Source: Wyeomyia smithii | Taxonomy: Eukaryota > Arthropoda > Insecta > Diptera > Culicidae | Reading direction: 5' to 3' | Assembly: GCF_029784165.1 (NCBI RefSeq) | Contig: NC_073695.1 | Span: 191,297,357 to 191,361,356 of the forward strand | DNA: 64,000 nucleotides | Shown here: positions 1 to 12,839 of the stretch, one piece after another | Numbering within the stretch: the stretch's first letter is position 1 | How the letters are laid out: every line of letters begins with the position of its first letter | Program-made: the position numbers and the translations under genes | Notes under the pieces: model-generated | Database searches by the model: none | The model's input: the letters and a program-made list of their open reading frames with translations, nothing else | Told to the model about the DNA's origin: nothing

Positions 1-3000
1 AATTGATTGATTGGGAATTTTGGGGTTGGTAATTTGCGAGTCGAGTGCAGTGTTACGTCGAGATGGCATTTTGGGGCCACTAGATAATGATGGACTAAGG
101 CGCGCGCACACGCTCAGTGCAAACCATTAGGAATAATTACTTCGGATGGCAGCATTAGTGCGTGAATTTTTATCTTGACCCTTCGTTTCCCGCGTGATGT
201 GTTGAAATCGTGCCGCAGTTAGCAGTTGGGCGGACAGTTTCCGGTCACGACGAGCCACAAGATAGAACAAAATAACTGAAAAGTTTCACCGGCTTGTGTA
301 CATACGTTACGGTTTGGCACCAGAAAGGAAACATACATGAGCTGGTTAAAAGTGTTCTGTTCGTATAGTGAGCATTCCTTCTAACATGGGCGATGTGTGG
401 AAATCCGTCGCGAAAAGTTCTGTTTATGCAAATTGCCAACAAACAAGTGATTGTAGGCCCGTTGAAGCCGGCAAACAAATTTCGATTCCGATCAGTGCCC
501 GATCAGCAACGTAGTGCATTGCGAAAGAGACCGCCACACTTTGCGTTGTTTGGCCCGTTTTCTTGCCGTTTACGAAGAAATAAAAAGATTGATTAACTCC
601 GAGAGATAGTGTCGTGTCGAGAAGTTCATACCCTTTTCCCACTGCCATACCTTCATTAAGCGTGGTTTGTGACTTCGGGATTCGACAGACCACTCAAGTG
701 ATCAATTGACCACGGTACCAAGTGCCGTGACGCCTAATTAAGTGGAAACTGAGGCAAAAATTAGTGTTACCAGGTGTATCGATGGTTGCGGCCGCTAAAT
801 TGAATTGAAACGTTCTTACACTCGTGTAAATGTGTGATTGAAGCATAATATACGATGACTGAAGTGTCGAGGAGATGCTGTTCCTAGCACCCAATGATCG
901 TTCAAGCATGTGCCGAGTGTCGTCTTACTACCAACTAAACCAGTAGAGGCGTCTCTGGAAGAAGAAAGACCGAGAAAAAAAGTGTTGTCTTCGGCAAGTG
1001 TGCAGTTTGCGCTTAGTTTGTGTGAAATGGAAAAGCGTGATGCAAGACAGATTTGTGAAACGTCTGAATAGTTGTGGTAATTATTAGTTTGGATCACCGG
1101 AAAGAGACCCGCATCATGGCACCGAGTGGCCGGATGGGAGTAGCTGCCGAGTGGCTGTAGCCACTTAATTGGGTGGAACTTACTTCGCGAAGCTTGTGTG
1201 TAGCGTATTTACATCTGCAGCAATACTCAGGTTTGCCTACGTGTATGGTGAGATGACTGAACAGAGCAAGATTCTTAGGAGCTTGCGGTGAATTACAAGT
1301 TGTTGTGGTTTGTTATTCCATAAAGAAAGTTCTCACAGCTCAACGCGAACGGAAATGGCTAGCAGAAGTGCTGGTGCTTGGGGGAAGATGGATTTGATTT
1401 GCTTAATGTTTCTTTAATTATACTGTGAGATGTCCATGGCTAGTTATCGAAAAAGGAAAGAGACGCATGATTAAACTGGAAAGAAACGATGCTGTGCCAT
1501 GCATGGTGATTTTTCGTTCTCCTGTTTTTATTAACGTAACGGGTTTGATGAGAAGCGTAGGGTAAACAGAGTAACTTTACAAAAACATGTTTTTGAGTGA
1601 TGGATTATGTAAACTATCATCACGGCAAAGCAGTGCCAGCGTTCAAACACTGGTTACCGTTCTTCGTAAACTCGTTTCTTAACACTGATTTCAAAGTTTC
1701 AATCGTTCAAAAAAATGTTGCAGTTTGAATACAACAAAACTAAAGTGCGTAAAATAGGCTTCGTCATTGACTTCGGAAATGTCACCTAGAATCATTCGTC
1801 AGAATTTTGTCAGAATTTTATTTGTTATTGCTTGAATTGATATCGGCAGGTTTGGGTATTTCAATGCTTTGGAGTGATTGTTTGCCAGGCAGAAATTTGT
1901 TCATATAGGAGCTGTATTGAATTAACAGTAATTGGTTGACTTTTTTTTTTTTTTTTTGGAAACGACGTTTGGAAATTTTATATGAGAGAGGGTATGGTTA
2001 TTGTGCGTTTACCATAATGCAATAGACCATCTGCTTCCAATGTGGTTTTCTATACCAAGTTATCAAATTCATTTCAATGATGCCATAATGTTAGTCTGAG
2101 AGAAGATCCTATTGAGGCTTCTGAAGAAAATTCAGCTATTTAGAGTTTCAGAATCATTGGATTTAAACTTAAATAACTTTATCTGTGTTCTATTTTATTC
2201 TATTATTTAAATGACCCACACAGCGCTTTGAATTATGAACTGTGTTTTTGAAAATATTAAGGAAAATCCGCTCGAAACAAATATTAAAAAAAAACTATCA
2301 AAGATTATTCTGAGAGGTGAAATATGGAAAGTTCAAAAGATTGATAAGGGAGTAACGGAGCTTGAATATTGTTTTTTATAATATTTAACAACACAACGTT
2401 TTGCATTTTTTTAAGGTGTTAAGGATTCAAGGTTAATGGCATTTTTAGCTACGAACGAAAGACAATATTCTTTTGTTGGCAAAAGTACCTTCTTTTAGAC
2501 CTAAGAAATGCACCCTATCGAAGGGTCAAAATGCACTACAATACGGCCGAATTTGTCATCTAATAAATAATGACGAATTGGTTTTCTTTGGAATTCCATT
2601 AACTCAAACGGCATGGTTTTTAAAAATACCGTTTTTGATTGCCTCTAGCACCGAACCGTTCAACAGTTCATGACCGTCGATTGGACTTTCGGACATTACT
2701 GGAAACGAGATGAAATGTTTGTTTGTTTACTAAGAGTCCTTTTACCCAGAGCTACGTGAAGCGTTATGCGCCGAACGTAACTGTAGAATGTTTCATTTTT
2801 ACCGTTATGAAAGGTGATGCTCATTGAAACTTACCGATATTTCATCAGAATTATGTTGCTCGACGTTTATTCGAGCAATAACACTTCTCGCTGATGAAAA
2901 ACAACAATTGAAGAGCTAAACAATTTTAATTCAGTTGAGAAAAAAATTAGACCTTACGCAATGAAAACTTTTTTTTGTATTTATTTACATTTTCTGACAT

Positions 3001-3716
3001 TCCTGTGCTGCCAAATTGAGTCCCTGTATAGAAAACATTGATTCAAATGATGGAATTATTATTTTGTTATACTCATTTTCATTCACTAAGATATTGAAAA
3101 TACTGTAAAAGACTGGTTTTACTGAATTTCTGGACTTAAGGCATAGATTTATGGCGAAATAATTATCATTTTTGTTATCATTGGACAAAGGTACTTAGAA
3201 AATATAGACCGACTTTTGCAGCATAAAAAAACACAAAACCAAATTTCTCAAGCTGTCAAATAGCTTCATAATGTAAGAATTTATTCATGTTAATGTTTGT
3301 GTTCATCTTAAGCCGTTTTATCTGGTTACAGCTTGTGTGGTGACAGAACATGTTGATTGTTTATTTATTAGATGCACAACTAATTTCTCGCTAATTGTTA
3401 ATAGATGGCGTCAGCAGTAAGTGCTGATCGATTTTGACATATCTAAAACGTGATAAATCAAGCTTAAACGTATGGTAGACAAACCACTTTGATACGTCAG
3501 CGATTTCATTGTAGCGTCATGTAATCCTGGTTGTGTGGGAATGTCTGGTTCTGAGCCAAACACTCGTCATTGCTGGAAATGTTGCTTTCCTAATTTGATT
3601 AAGAAAAACGGTGGCTGAAGCGCATCGAGAGTTAAAAACCACAAATTAATCCTTCTAGCGGTGTGATCTGGCCCTTCTTACACGAAGTCTATTGTTTGTT
3701 AAAACAGATTACCACA
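1..3716. other. Stretch without a recognisable gene
   Basis: The open frames here are short, start and stop without coding character and match no family I know. The first 1.3 kb is less AT-rich than what follows and could be an untranslated first exon or promoter of a gene outside the window, but I see no convincing splice donor tied to a known product. A run of 16 T at about 1941-1956 is a simple tract. Nothing further is supported. Confidence 0.5.
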
Positions 3717-4443
3717 TACACGCTCGTCAAATTTAACTCTAAACTGAGTGAGATGTCACTCACTTTCGTTAAAAGTGAACCTACTCTGAACAGATTTTTT
3801 ATGATATTACTAAATTATGGGTAGAGTCACCATGTGTCAGAAATTGAGTAGGAATCACCCTCTTCTTAAAAAACCGCTTTGAAATGAAACTGAGTAAAAG
3901 CTTCTCAGTTTGCTCGTTTTGACTTTTGATCCCTTTGATGAATGATACTGCCAGAGGATTGTTCCACAAAACTATAACAAAATCACAAGTTTTTTTTTCA
4001 AATCTGTATTTTGCATAAACATATATGTAATAAAAAAACAAACCTTATCAAATCATTAGTGTATCTTCTGCCTTAGCAGCTTCATTAAAAACCACAGCAA
4101 TACGGTTCACTGTTACCCAGGAACTGTGACTTGAGGTTTTAATAGTACACATGCCAAAAAATCCATAACCATTCTCATATCTGGAGGAACTCTAATACAC
4201 AAATTAAAAACACTTTTTTCAAACAACAATACAACACGTTTTTCCAAACAACAACTTTTTTGCGAAACGTTTTTAAATATTTTCATTACCACTCAAAAAA
4301 AGAGTAAAGCAGAAAATTATAACAAACTGAGTAACTGTTACTCAGTTCGGGAAACGAAACTTACTCAATTTTTGACGTTTTAATAGACAATGTAAAACTG
4401 AGTCAAAGTTGCTCAATTTAGAGTAAAATTGAAGGAGCGTGTA
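3717..4443. mobile_element. MITE-like element with inverted ends
   Basis: The left end (3717-3751, starting TACACGCTCGTCAAATTTAA) is matched in inverse at 4412-4443 (...GGAGCGTGTA), with a few mismatches. Short motifs such as actgagt and gagtaac recur inside in both orientations. There is no coding frame, so this would be a non-autonomous DNA element of about 0.73 kb. The exact borders and target duplication are not clear. The 480 bp after it hold no gene that I can see. Confidence 0.5.
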
Positions 4444-4924
4444 CGTAGTAATTCTCGGAAAAAATATGTCAGCCTGAGAATTTGTTGTTTCCTGAGAATA
4501 TTCTTTTATTATAATGTGTTTTTTTGCAACCAACTGCGCAATTGTATCAAATATCTAATATTTCAATATAAAATTCCGTGACGCAGTTGATCTTATTTAT
4601 ATGGTTCCCTCCGTTTCTGAAGTGTATTCGTCTGTAGAACGGCCAAAAACTATTCAATTTGAGTATTATTATGATGCCTAGAGACCAAAATTCGTCTCAA
4701 GACGCCATTTTGAAATCCAGAATGGCAACCTCCGGTTTCGTGAATACAGCCAAAGAATTCCAATATGGGCCAAATACCATCCAATAAGGGTATTGTAAGA
4801 CACTAATCGTTTGAAGTGATTTGAGCTGTGACGTAATATCTAATAGATGAGCTGAAAAAAAAGAGAAAAACATTAAGGTCTATTTTGCCCGATATTGGCA
4901 AGATGCAAAATCCGACCAAAACAG

Positions 4925-5293
4925 AACTGTGTTGCTTGAGGAAAGGCGCCTTGACGTAAGTTTCATCATGCTGTACCACGCAAACTTCGTCAGCATCTTC
5001 AAATACAGCTTTCGAGATCGTTATCTGGCCGACTTGATTTGCTTATCGGCACGATTTGGAGTTACCGTCCGGTTCGTTTTTCGGCTCGATACACAGTTGT
5101 AGACGGCACTCTCACGGGGACGAAAAGGCTGGGATTCAGTTTGAAACTGCAGGCCACTCTTTTCGTCGGTTTTGCGACCTTCGGATTTCGATATCCCCCC
5201 GATCCTGTCTTCCTGGCAGTCGACAAACAAACGTTCTCCAAATAATTTTATTACGTTGGTGATGGTTGATTTGGCCACACTCAATTTTGCCAA
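4925..5293 (-). pseudogene. Mariner (ITmD37E-type) transposase fragment
   Basis: Read on the minus strand, 5293-5021 gives the helix-turn-helix part of a mosquito mariner transposase: LSVAKSTITNVIKLFGERL followed by a basic linker and a stretch ending in NRADKQIKSAR. After a frame break, 4940-4965 reads HDETYVKA, matching the first catalytic block (DDETYVKA) of ITmD37E transposases. The copy is frameshifted, lacks the C-terminal half and cannot code for an enzyme. The family assignment rests on these motifs plus the better preserved copy at 7355-8352. Confidence 0.72.
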
Positions 5294-7354
5294 CTTGGCG
5301 TGCGAGTAGTTTAGATTTTTGCTATGCGCGAGTAAAATTTTATTTAAATACTGTCACTATCAGTTTTGATTATCATCGAAATTCAATGGTCTCATTTTCC
5401 CATACATTCCATTGGCCGCAGTTCAAGAATTTTTAAGTCCAAGAAAGTCGATTTTTTTCAAATTTTTGTTTTTGGATAACACCAGATCTTGACATTTCAT
5501 GCTTTTCTAAGATATTTGGCTTCAAACATTTTTTATATTGACAAATTTATGACCTACCTGTGCATATTTTTCATCGGCCAAATAATTATACTTACGTGTT
5601 CTGAAATTTCGATTAAGCTGAAGTTTGAAATGGAGACTTTTTTCGAAGACGAAATTTTTGAGCCCTACTTCTAAACGAAAATTGAAAACTCGATTACTAT
5701 TGCCACCCTACTGTTCATGTACGAGACATATTGCGGCTATCTCCGAGAAGAAAGCATTTTTGGTCTTGACACAAAACCCATTGAGCGGCACTCAAAATTT
5801 GTTTCAAAATTATTTCAGTAGGAGTCAAATGAAGTGCCAAAACAAAAAATTAATTTAATACAATAATCGTTGTACCAAATTAAACAAAACGCGGAGAAAA
5901 TGGAACAATTACACCGCATCAATACATCCAACCAACATTGAAAGAACCGCGTGAATGAATTACAAAAAAAAAAAACAACATAAACCAACCATGTCAAATC
6001 CGATAATCATTGCCCCAAGTAACACACAAAAAATGTGTCGCACATTTTGGCAAATGCACAAAGTGTATTCATTCAATTTTTTCGGTGCGAAAGAAATTTA
6101 AAAGAGCGAATGGGGAAAAGAGAACACAAAAGAAATATCGGGTAGGGTTGATATTTGTTGACAGTCTTGAGTGAATGTGAAAAATAAGCATCCATAAACC
6201 TTATTGTTTTACAATCCTTTCAGAGTACTCCCTTCCCGCTTTTTGCATGGAAGTGAACTGTCAAAACACCTCATTATATTCCATGCGATGGAAGCAAGAC
6301 AACAAAATCAGTTTATCAGTTAACGAAGATTGTCAAGGCATCGGTCAGTGTCAGTGGAAAAATGTTTCGGTGAGGTTCATTTTGGTTGAGTGGACTGCTT
6401 GTTTTTCTTTTTCGCTTTGAAGTGAAGATCATTTGGTTGGATTTGTCGTCAAATTTGAGTATAATAGCACGTTATAAGGACGAAAATCTAGTGTATCTGA
6501 AAGAGTGCTGCGATCATTGGAAGTGAAAATTGAAAATGATTGGCTGTAATTTTCGAAGAATTTTGCTAGGGAAAATGACTTTTATCAGCACTGATCGGGA
6601 ATGGCACACACGGTTTGATGACAAATGTGTTGTGTACAAATTTGTGTGGCTCTGTCTGCACTGAGGTGAATTCCAGTCCTGCACACACATACAGAAAATA
6701 CTCACTTCGTCGGACTAAGCCGGATGGTACATGACATTTGACCCGTTGAATCACTTTAAGACCTTCGATGTTGCCAGTATTGGCTATACATTTCTAAGTG
6801 AAAAACAAATAATCCCCGAAAATGCTGGAGTAATCGCTCGATGATGAACCGCTCGAACGCTGGAATAGCTTCTTTTGGTATTAGGAGTTACCCGCCAAGC
6901 GATTGCATGCTTTGAGATTGATTTGAAAACAAAGGTTCTCGTTTTCTCGCTTACGAACAATTGCTCCAGTGGCAAAAAGGTACTTAGCAAGCCGAAAGTT
7001 GTGTAAGGATGCCAATTTCAAGTCGGTTGAATGTGCATATCAAGTTGAAGTAACTTAAGATGCAACATTAAATTTGTTTATATCGTGTAATCCTGTGGAC
7101 CAAATTGTTTGCTGGAAAGGGTTGACGAGTGATAACAAATTGATTCATCACAGCAACCCTAAGAAAAAAAATCATGGAGACTGTCCAATCATGCTTCTAT
7201 GTTAACGGCTCGGCCGAATAAAGGGTGTCCACGATGAAATTGCCACACACAAAATTGATCCGCAAAATTCGAGTTTTCATCCAATTGCCATCAAATTTTC
7301 AGGGATTGAAAAATAACTATTAAACTTCATTTTACCATTTTACTCGTATTTTAT
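5294..7354. other. Stretch without a recognisable gene
   Basis: Open frames of 60-80 codons occur on both strands but overlap one another and show no domain or codon pattern that I trust. An A-rich run lies at 5967-5976. I see no clear tRNA or inverted repeat here. Confidence 0.4.
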
Positions 7355-8352
7355 TTACAGTCCATACGCAAATGCCCGCAACTTGGTCTTAACCCTGGCC
7401 ATAAGATTGTGCACAACCTGTGAATCAACCGTTTTCTGCATGTAAACCCATACTTTCTTCAGTTCCTCGACTGTCTTCACTACCTTAGGTTGTTTAAGAA
7501 GGTGCTGCTTCATAATCGCCCAGTACTTTTCGTTGGGGCGGAGCTCCGGAGTGTTAGGAGGGTTTTCGGCACGAAATTGACCTTATTGTCCGCATACCAC
7601 TTCAGCACGTCCTTGGAGTAGTGGCATGAGGCCAAATCCGGCCATAAGATTGTTGGGACGTTGTGGGCCTTCAGGAGAGGAAGCAGCCGCTTCTGGAGGC
7701 ACTCTTTTATGTACACCTGTCCGTTCATCGTGTCCTGGGTCACGAAAGGTGCACTCCGCTTCCCGCACGTGCAGATGGCTTGCCAAACCAGGAATTTCTT
7801 CGCAAATTTGAACATCTTCTGACTGCGGACATGCTCCGGAACGCTGAACTTATCCTTGGCCGCGAAAAACAGGTTGCCGGGGATCTGTTTAAAGTTTGCC
7901 TTCACATATGTTTCGTCGTCCATGATGCAGCATTCAACTTTCGTCAGCATGTTGAGGTACAACTTCCTGGCACGGGTTTTGGCTGACTTGCTTCTCGTCG
8001 CGATTGGGGGCCTTTTGTACCTTGAAGGTTCGAAGCCCAACCTTAGTTTTGGCCTTCTGGACAAAACTTCGGCTTAGGTGCAGCTTCTCAGCCACATCCC
8101 GAACGAAGGCGTTCGGGTTTCGGTTGAAGGCCCAACTACGCGGTTGTGATTTTTGGTGTTGTACGGAATACTTTTTCTTTCACTTCTGGGCTTCCGATCG
8201 GTGGTCAATCGTTCCTCGAACCGCTTAATCACTCGCGACACCGTGGAAGTCACGATTCCCAACGTTTTAGCGATGGAACGATGCGAGAGATCCTTGTTCT
8301 CGTGATGAATGCGCAAGATTTTATCACGCACGAGCTGTTCTTTCGACTCCAT
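7355..8352 (-). pseudogene. Mariner ITmD37E transposase, nearly full length, frameshifted
   Basis: The minus strand starts at ATG 8352 with a helix-turn-helix region (SHRSIAKTLGIVTSTVSRVI). It continues after a frame change in 8064-7510 with the catalytic core: MDDETYVKANFKQIPG, then VWQAI, then LWPDLASCHYSKDVLKWY. After another break, 7510-7355 gives the C-terminal tail ending in LRAFAYGL and a TAA at 7355-7357. The D..D..E order and the DDETYVKA and WPDLASCHYSK blocks are those of the D37E mariner lineage described in mosquitoes. Family length is about 330-350 residues and the span fits. At least two frameshifts make it inactive. I could not find convincing terminal inverted repeats on both sides. 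The neighbours are other transposon relics. Confidence 0.87.
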
Positions 8353-8689
8353 TTCCGCGAGTTTTGATCACTGCGAAAGTTGTGCTGTGTATTGGTGTAT
8401 TTGGTGATACTAGCTCGGTGTTATTTATTATGTGTTGAAATCGAACGAAACATCACTGGGGAATTGTATTGACTTCAATTGATGCGATTATGTCGAGAAC
8501 TCCGCGAAAATACGCCACAATACGAGCAGTGGCACAAAAAAGTGATTCTACTGCATGGAAGCGCTTGCTCTTTTATACTGCGAAAGCCGTTAAAAGTTAC
8601 ATAGAAACTTTACTAGTTTTTCAAAATAAAGTTGAATTTTTATTCAAACAAAAACAGCAATGATTCAATATGAACAAAGCAGATTCATT

Positions 8690-9493
8690 ATAGATTCATC
8701 GGACAGTTTTATAAAGGTGAAAAATGCCGTTTTACGAACTGCACAAAAATCTCGGCAAAAAGTTTACAGTAAACCTTTTTAAAGGCTAAAATCTTCCGGC
8801 TTCGATTATCTGTAATATTCTGCAAACCTAAACAATAATTCGCAAGGAAGGTAGTGGAAGACCGGCCAAAATATCGGAGCAAATAGAATTCCGTTCTACT
8901 TTTCTAAATCATGGTTTAAGCCTATCAATCATAATGTACAGTAAAATCTTTTTTTTACACGGTTTTTTTACAAGAGTTGCTTTTCTTAATTACTCAGAAA
9001 CGGTACAAGATATCGACCTCATTTCAATTACGTTTTCCGTTTCAGGACACTAGGTACCATCATATATCAGTTTTCAAAAAAAATCGCAATTTTTGGTGTA
9101 AATACTGAAAATTTAAAATATTGAATTTTGGTCTCTAGATTGAACGCTATCATATTGAAACGAGTTTCAAATATTTTAAAACGGTTTTCTTCGTTATATT
9201 CGCAACTCAAAAAAGTCTTTTTTTTCGCGATCCCATAAAAATTTGGAACGCATCCCTCGTGTAAAAAAGAACTTACTGTATACCAGAACGAATCTTTTAA
9301 AAAGTTGATTGCATTTCTACAAAAACACCATGTTGATGGAAAGTATGTGTTTTGGCCAAATAAAACATTATCACATTACGCCAAAAACGCAAACGTTCAT
9401 GAACAGTCACTCGACCTCATTTGTACCCTCAAATGCGCAGCCCAACGAATCTTTCTTAGTGTCGCTCAATCGAAGATTCTAAGTACCTGCTAG
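8690..9493 (+). pseudogene. Tc1/mariner-like transposase relic
   Basis: Plus-strand fragments read as a decayed Tc1/mariner transposase. At 8840-8885 there is a helix-turn-helix linker remnant (KEGSGRPAKI). At 9305-9385 FLQKHHVDGKYVFWPNKTLSHYAK matches the second catalytic block, where an intact enzyme has WPDLASSHYAK; the aspartate is replaced by Asn. Several frame changes and stops separate the pieces. It lies head to tail with no other Tc1 copy and is opposite in strand to the D37E copy beside it. No inverted ends were found. Confidence 0.62.
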
Positions 9494-9706
9494 GTTTACA
9501 AGAATGACTGGAAAACAGCGAATCGCAAACATTCAATTGGTAGAATCAAGAGATACATTTAAACAGTAGACGTGGGTTCGAACGCCACTCTCGTTCCGGC
9601 ATCACGAAAAAGCTTCGTCAGAAAGCCGATTACAGATCATTCCCAAATGTTTAATTTTTTCGTTAATAATAAATGTATCTTCATGACATGCGTTGGAAAT
9701 ACTGTA

Positions 9707-10132
9707 ATGGGACACCCAAACAATGTTAAATTCTAAGAAATGGCACTGTAGTGGTAGTGGTAGTAAAATCGAAATTTCTACGAACATTTTGCTTATTGGG
9801 CGGAAAAACTGCTATTAGTTACCTTATTTTTATATTATTCTAACTTTCTTGTAGTTAGTTTTACTAGATGCAATCTATTTTTATCAAAAAACTTGATTTT
9901 CTTATACAACTCCGTTGACACAATATAGTAGTACAGCGAAATCAAGTTTTTTTATAAAACTAGATTGAATATAGTAAAAGTAAGTACTAGAAAGTTAGAA
10001 TAATATAAAAACAGAATAACTTATAGCAGTTTTTCCGGTCATTAAGCAAAATGCTCGTTGAAATTTCGATTTTACTACCACTACCACTGCAGCGCCATCT
10101 ATTAGAATTGAACATTGTTTCGGGTGTCCCAT
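9707..10132. mobile_element. Palindromic MITE, about 190-bp arms
   Basis: The left arm begins ATGGGACACCCAAACAATGT at 9707. The right arm ends in the inverse, ...GGGTGTCCCAT, at 10132. The arms stay complementary almost to the middle: for example GTAGTGGTAGTGGTAGTAAA at 9751-9770 against TTTACTACCACTACCACTGC at 10071-10090. The loop is around 9895-9940. There is no coding capacity. It would fold into a long hairpin as DNA or RNA. Confidence 0.8.
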
Positions 10133-11981
10133 TGATATGTCAATTGTGATATTATTTTATCGACTGTAAGTTTTCCTGAATATTCGCGAACTTTGAAAAT
10201 CTGAATTGGATTCAACAAGTAGCGCAACGATTACCTACAACTTGTAGGTAGCAAATAGGTACCCCTTTTGTAGGTAGTGATCGCCACCCAACACAAAAAC
10301 CGCGTTCGCGGACTCTTAGAACCTACTGTGCACCCCGCGGTCCGCGTGCCTTGGCCTTAAGTTCCAAATCTCGACCTGACACATGCTTCTGAATTACGAC
10401 CCGGGTTTGGCCCTTTAGCCGACAGCCACGTGGGAGCAGCACGGTAGCGAAATGCCCGTCGAGCGTGTTGCGCACATGTGAGTTAATTTTCAAACCACCC
10501 ACACCAGCGAACAAAATGCCAAATGGAAGATTAATGAGCTAGGCGACCACAATGCATATGGCAAAAAGCAAGGTGAAGCAATGATATCTATATCAATGGA
10601 TGAAATGACGATAACAGTGCTCTTATGATGTGCATAAAGTCTGCGCACATGACGAATGGCTCAAATGTACCAGTCAATAACTACAGAATGAATAACTAAA
10701 TATGTACACCTGTACGGAAAATTGCAAACCCGCATTGCATTTTTCATTGATGTTGTTTAGAATGGCATTACTTTTTTCTCTTTTGAAAGACTAGAGCAAA
10801 ATGGCATCACTGCAGTCGATTGAGTAACACGCGGTTCGACAAGAAAGGCAAATTAAAATAATCAGTACAAAATGTGGTGCCCCATCAGGCCGATAGCGGT
10901 TCGCACTCGGGGACGCGGCTCACGGAGTAGTAAATTATGCTATTTGTTAAATTTTATTGAGAACAAGCGTTGTATACCACATGCTCGAGCCTCCCGCCAG
11001 TGTGATTGGTGGTGAGTGGGCGGTGGTGGATTTTGACATGTCTCTTCGTGCATGTGAGCTACAAACCGACACCGAATTGGTGAAAATTGTGTGGTGACCG
11101 AAAAACGGCAACTGCGGTGCGGTGGTTGAAACAAACACTGATCGTTATTTACTACCTTGAGCCGCACAGTTGCATTATAATAGTGCAAGATGAACAAGTG
11201 AGATAATAAAACAATTTTCATCTACATTTTTAACATCGCCACTTTCAAATTGTTTTTATGATAAATATAAACTCTACCATCAAGTTGTTTTCAAAATTTT
11301 GTCAACTTGAAATACAACTTAATGCGCTGTTTGAAGCTCATAGATTCCAAATACACGCATATGAACCAAACCTATCAGCAATCAGCATAAGTCCAATTTG
11401 ACCAATAGTTAGTTTGTTGTACTTATTTTTATTTTATTTGGATTTTATTTGTTTCTTTCCGTCATGCAGTCACCACAGGGGCCAACATTTTGCCTACCAA
11501 TCATAAAATTCATCATGGCGGTAATATTTCATTTCAAATGCTTACAAAGCTTATCTCATTGATTGAAAGTGCACATTGTACTAAAAACAAATGTTGAGCT
11601 CTTGTTTTTTCCATCTAAAACGACATTCACTCGAGAATAAGTCTACCGACAAAATGGGACGTTTACTCTATTTCACTTGTTTTAGGGCAAACCAACCAAA
11701 AAGTGGGTACCAGAAACGCCAATGAGTGGTAGATGGAAAATGTATGGAGTTTGACAGCCACAAGAGCCCCCTGAGTCACCAGTCTCATAAACCGTTCCTT
11801 CTCACTAATTCTCCAAACCCCCATGACTCTCTGTCGGTCAAATAATTTATTTTTTTCAATTTCTTACCAGACAAACGCAATTTATTCTCTCCAGTGAATT
11901 GAAATTGTACAAAAGCACGGATAAAATAGTGATCAGCAACTAACTTACTCTCAACAGTGATATTGTTAATAATGTTAATTT
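10133..11981. other. Stretch without a recognisable gene
   Basis: No frame with family similarity was seen. A somewhat GC-richer part near 10260-10460 has an open minus-strand frame of 63 codons (10514-10323) without known motifs. I call no gene here. Confidence 0.4.
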
Positions 11982-12573
11982 GGTCCTAAAGCTATACCGG
12001 TTTTTATATATCATTCGAAAAAGCCGCGTTTTCTGAGCAAAACGTGATTTTTTAAAACAGTTTATCGTTTTTCTTCGATTTTGAAATGAAGAAAAGGGCG
12101 AAACGGCTCTTTTGCAAGAACGGCTCTGAACCGCTCACTCACCGTTCCGAACCGACTCATATGAACGGCTCATGGTTCGCAATGATTCACGAGCGTTGAT
12201 GGTTCGTGTTTTCTCGGTAAACTTCGGGTTCGCGCGAATCCATAAGTTCTGGTACGCTCCAAGAACCGTGGCTCTTTTTCGTGAGCCGTTCGTTCTTTCG
12301 CTCTTTTCTAAGAACCGGTTCATATGAACGGCTCGTGAGCCGTTCGCCAATCCCTAGAATAAAAAACTGCTCGAAAGGTCTTAGATGACGTTTCGCCCAT
12401 GTACGGTATATGAGAGAACTGTCATTTAAGGCATTTAGAGCGGTTTTTCATTCTTCATTTAAAAATCGAAGGAAAACGATAAACATTTTTTGAAAATCAC
12501 GTTTTGCTCAGAAAATTGCACTCTTCCAGCTGATATATAAAAATCAGAAAACCGTTTGAAACTTTAGGACTCC
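11982..12573. mobile_element. Foldback-type MITE with internal GAACGGCTC motif repeats
   Basis: The left arm at 11982-12096 (GGTCCTAAAG..., TTTCTGAGCAAAACGTGATT) is inverted at about 12447-12573 (AATCACGTTTTGCTCAGAAA, ...CTTTAGGACTCC). The interior 12100-12350 is a cluster of GAACGGCTC and its complement GAGCCGTTC with variants, many on both strands. Related arms recur at 58.84-59.23 kb. No open frame of note. Confidence 0.72.
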
Positions 12574-12839
12574 ATTGCTGAATACACAATGCAAAGAAAA
12601 ATATGATTTCGCAAGAAAAAAAACTTATGTTCACATTTCATACGATTTGCCAATAGTCTTTACTAAACTACAGGCAAAAACATCATGTCAAAAAGACTGT
12701 GAACTCTGCCTGAGATTGAGCGACAGTTTTGGCAGCGCAGTCTTTTGAGTTAAAGTGGAACTGACGCATGCAAATGCAAGCCGAACGCACAGGCTGGACC
12801 ACCACATACGCACACTCTATCTTCGCAGCGATGTAATTA

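Noticed and set aside
245..1097. Several overlapping frames of 67-93 codons near the left edge
   Set aside because: No motif, no start context, and overlapping on both strands; may be untranslated exon sequence but not coding.
10323..10514. Minus-strand frame of 63 codons in a GC-richer patch
   Set aside because: No recognisable domain or conserved motif; not enough to call a gene.
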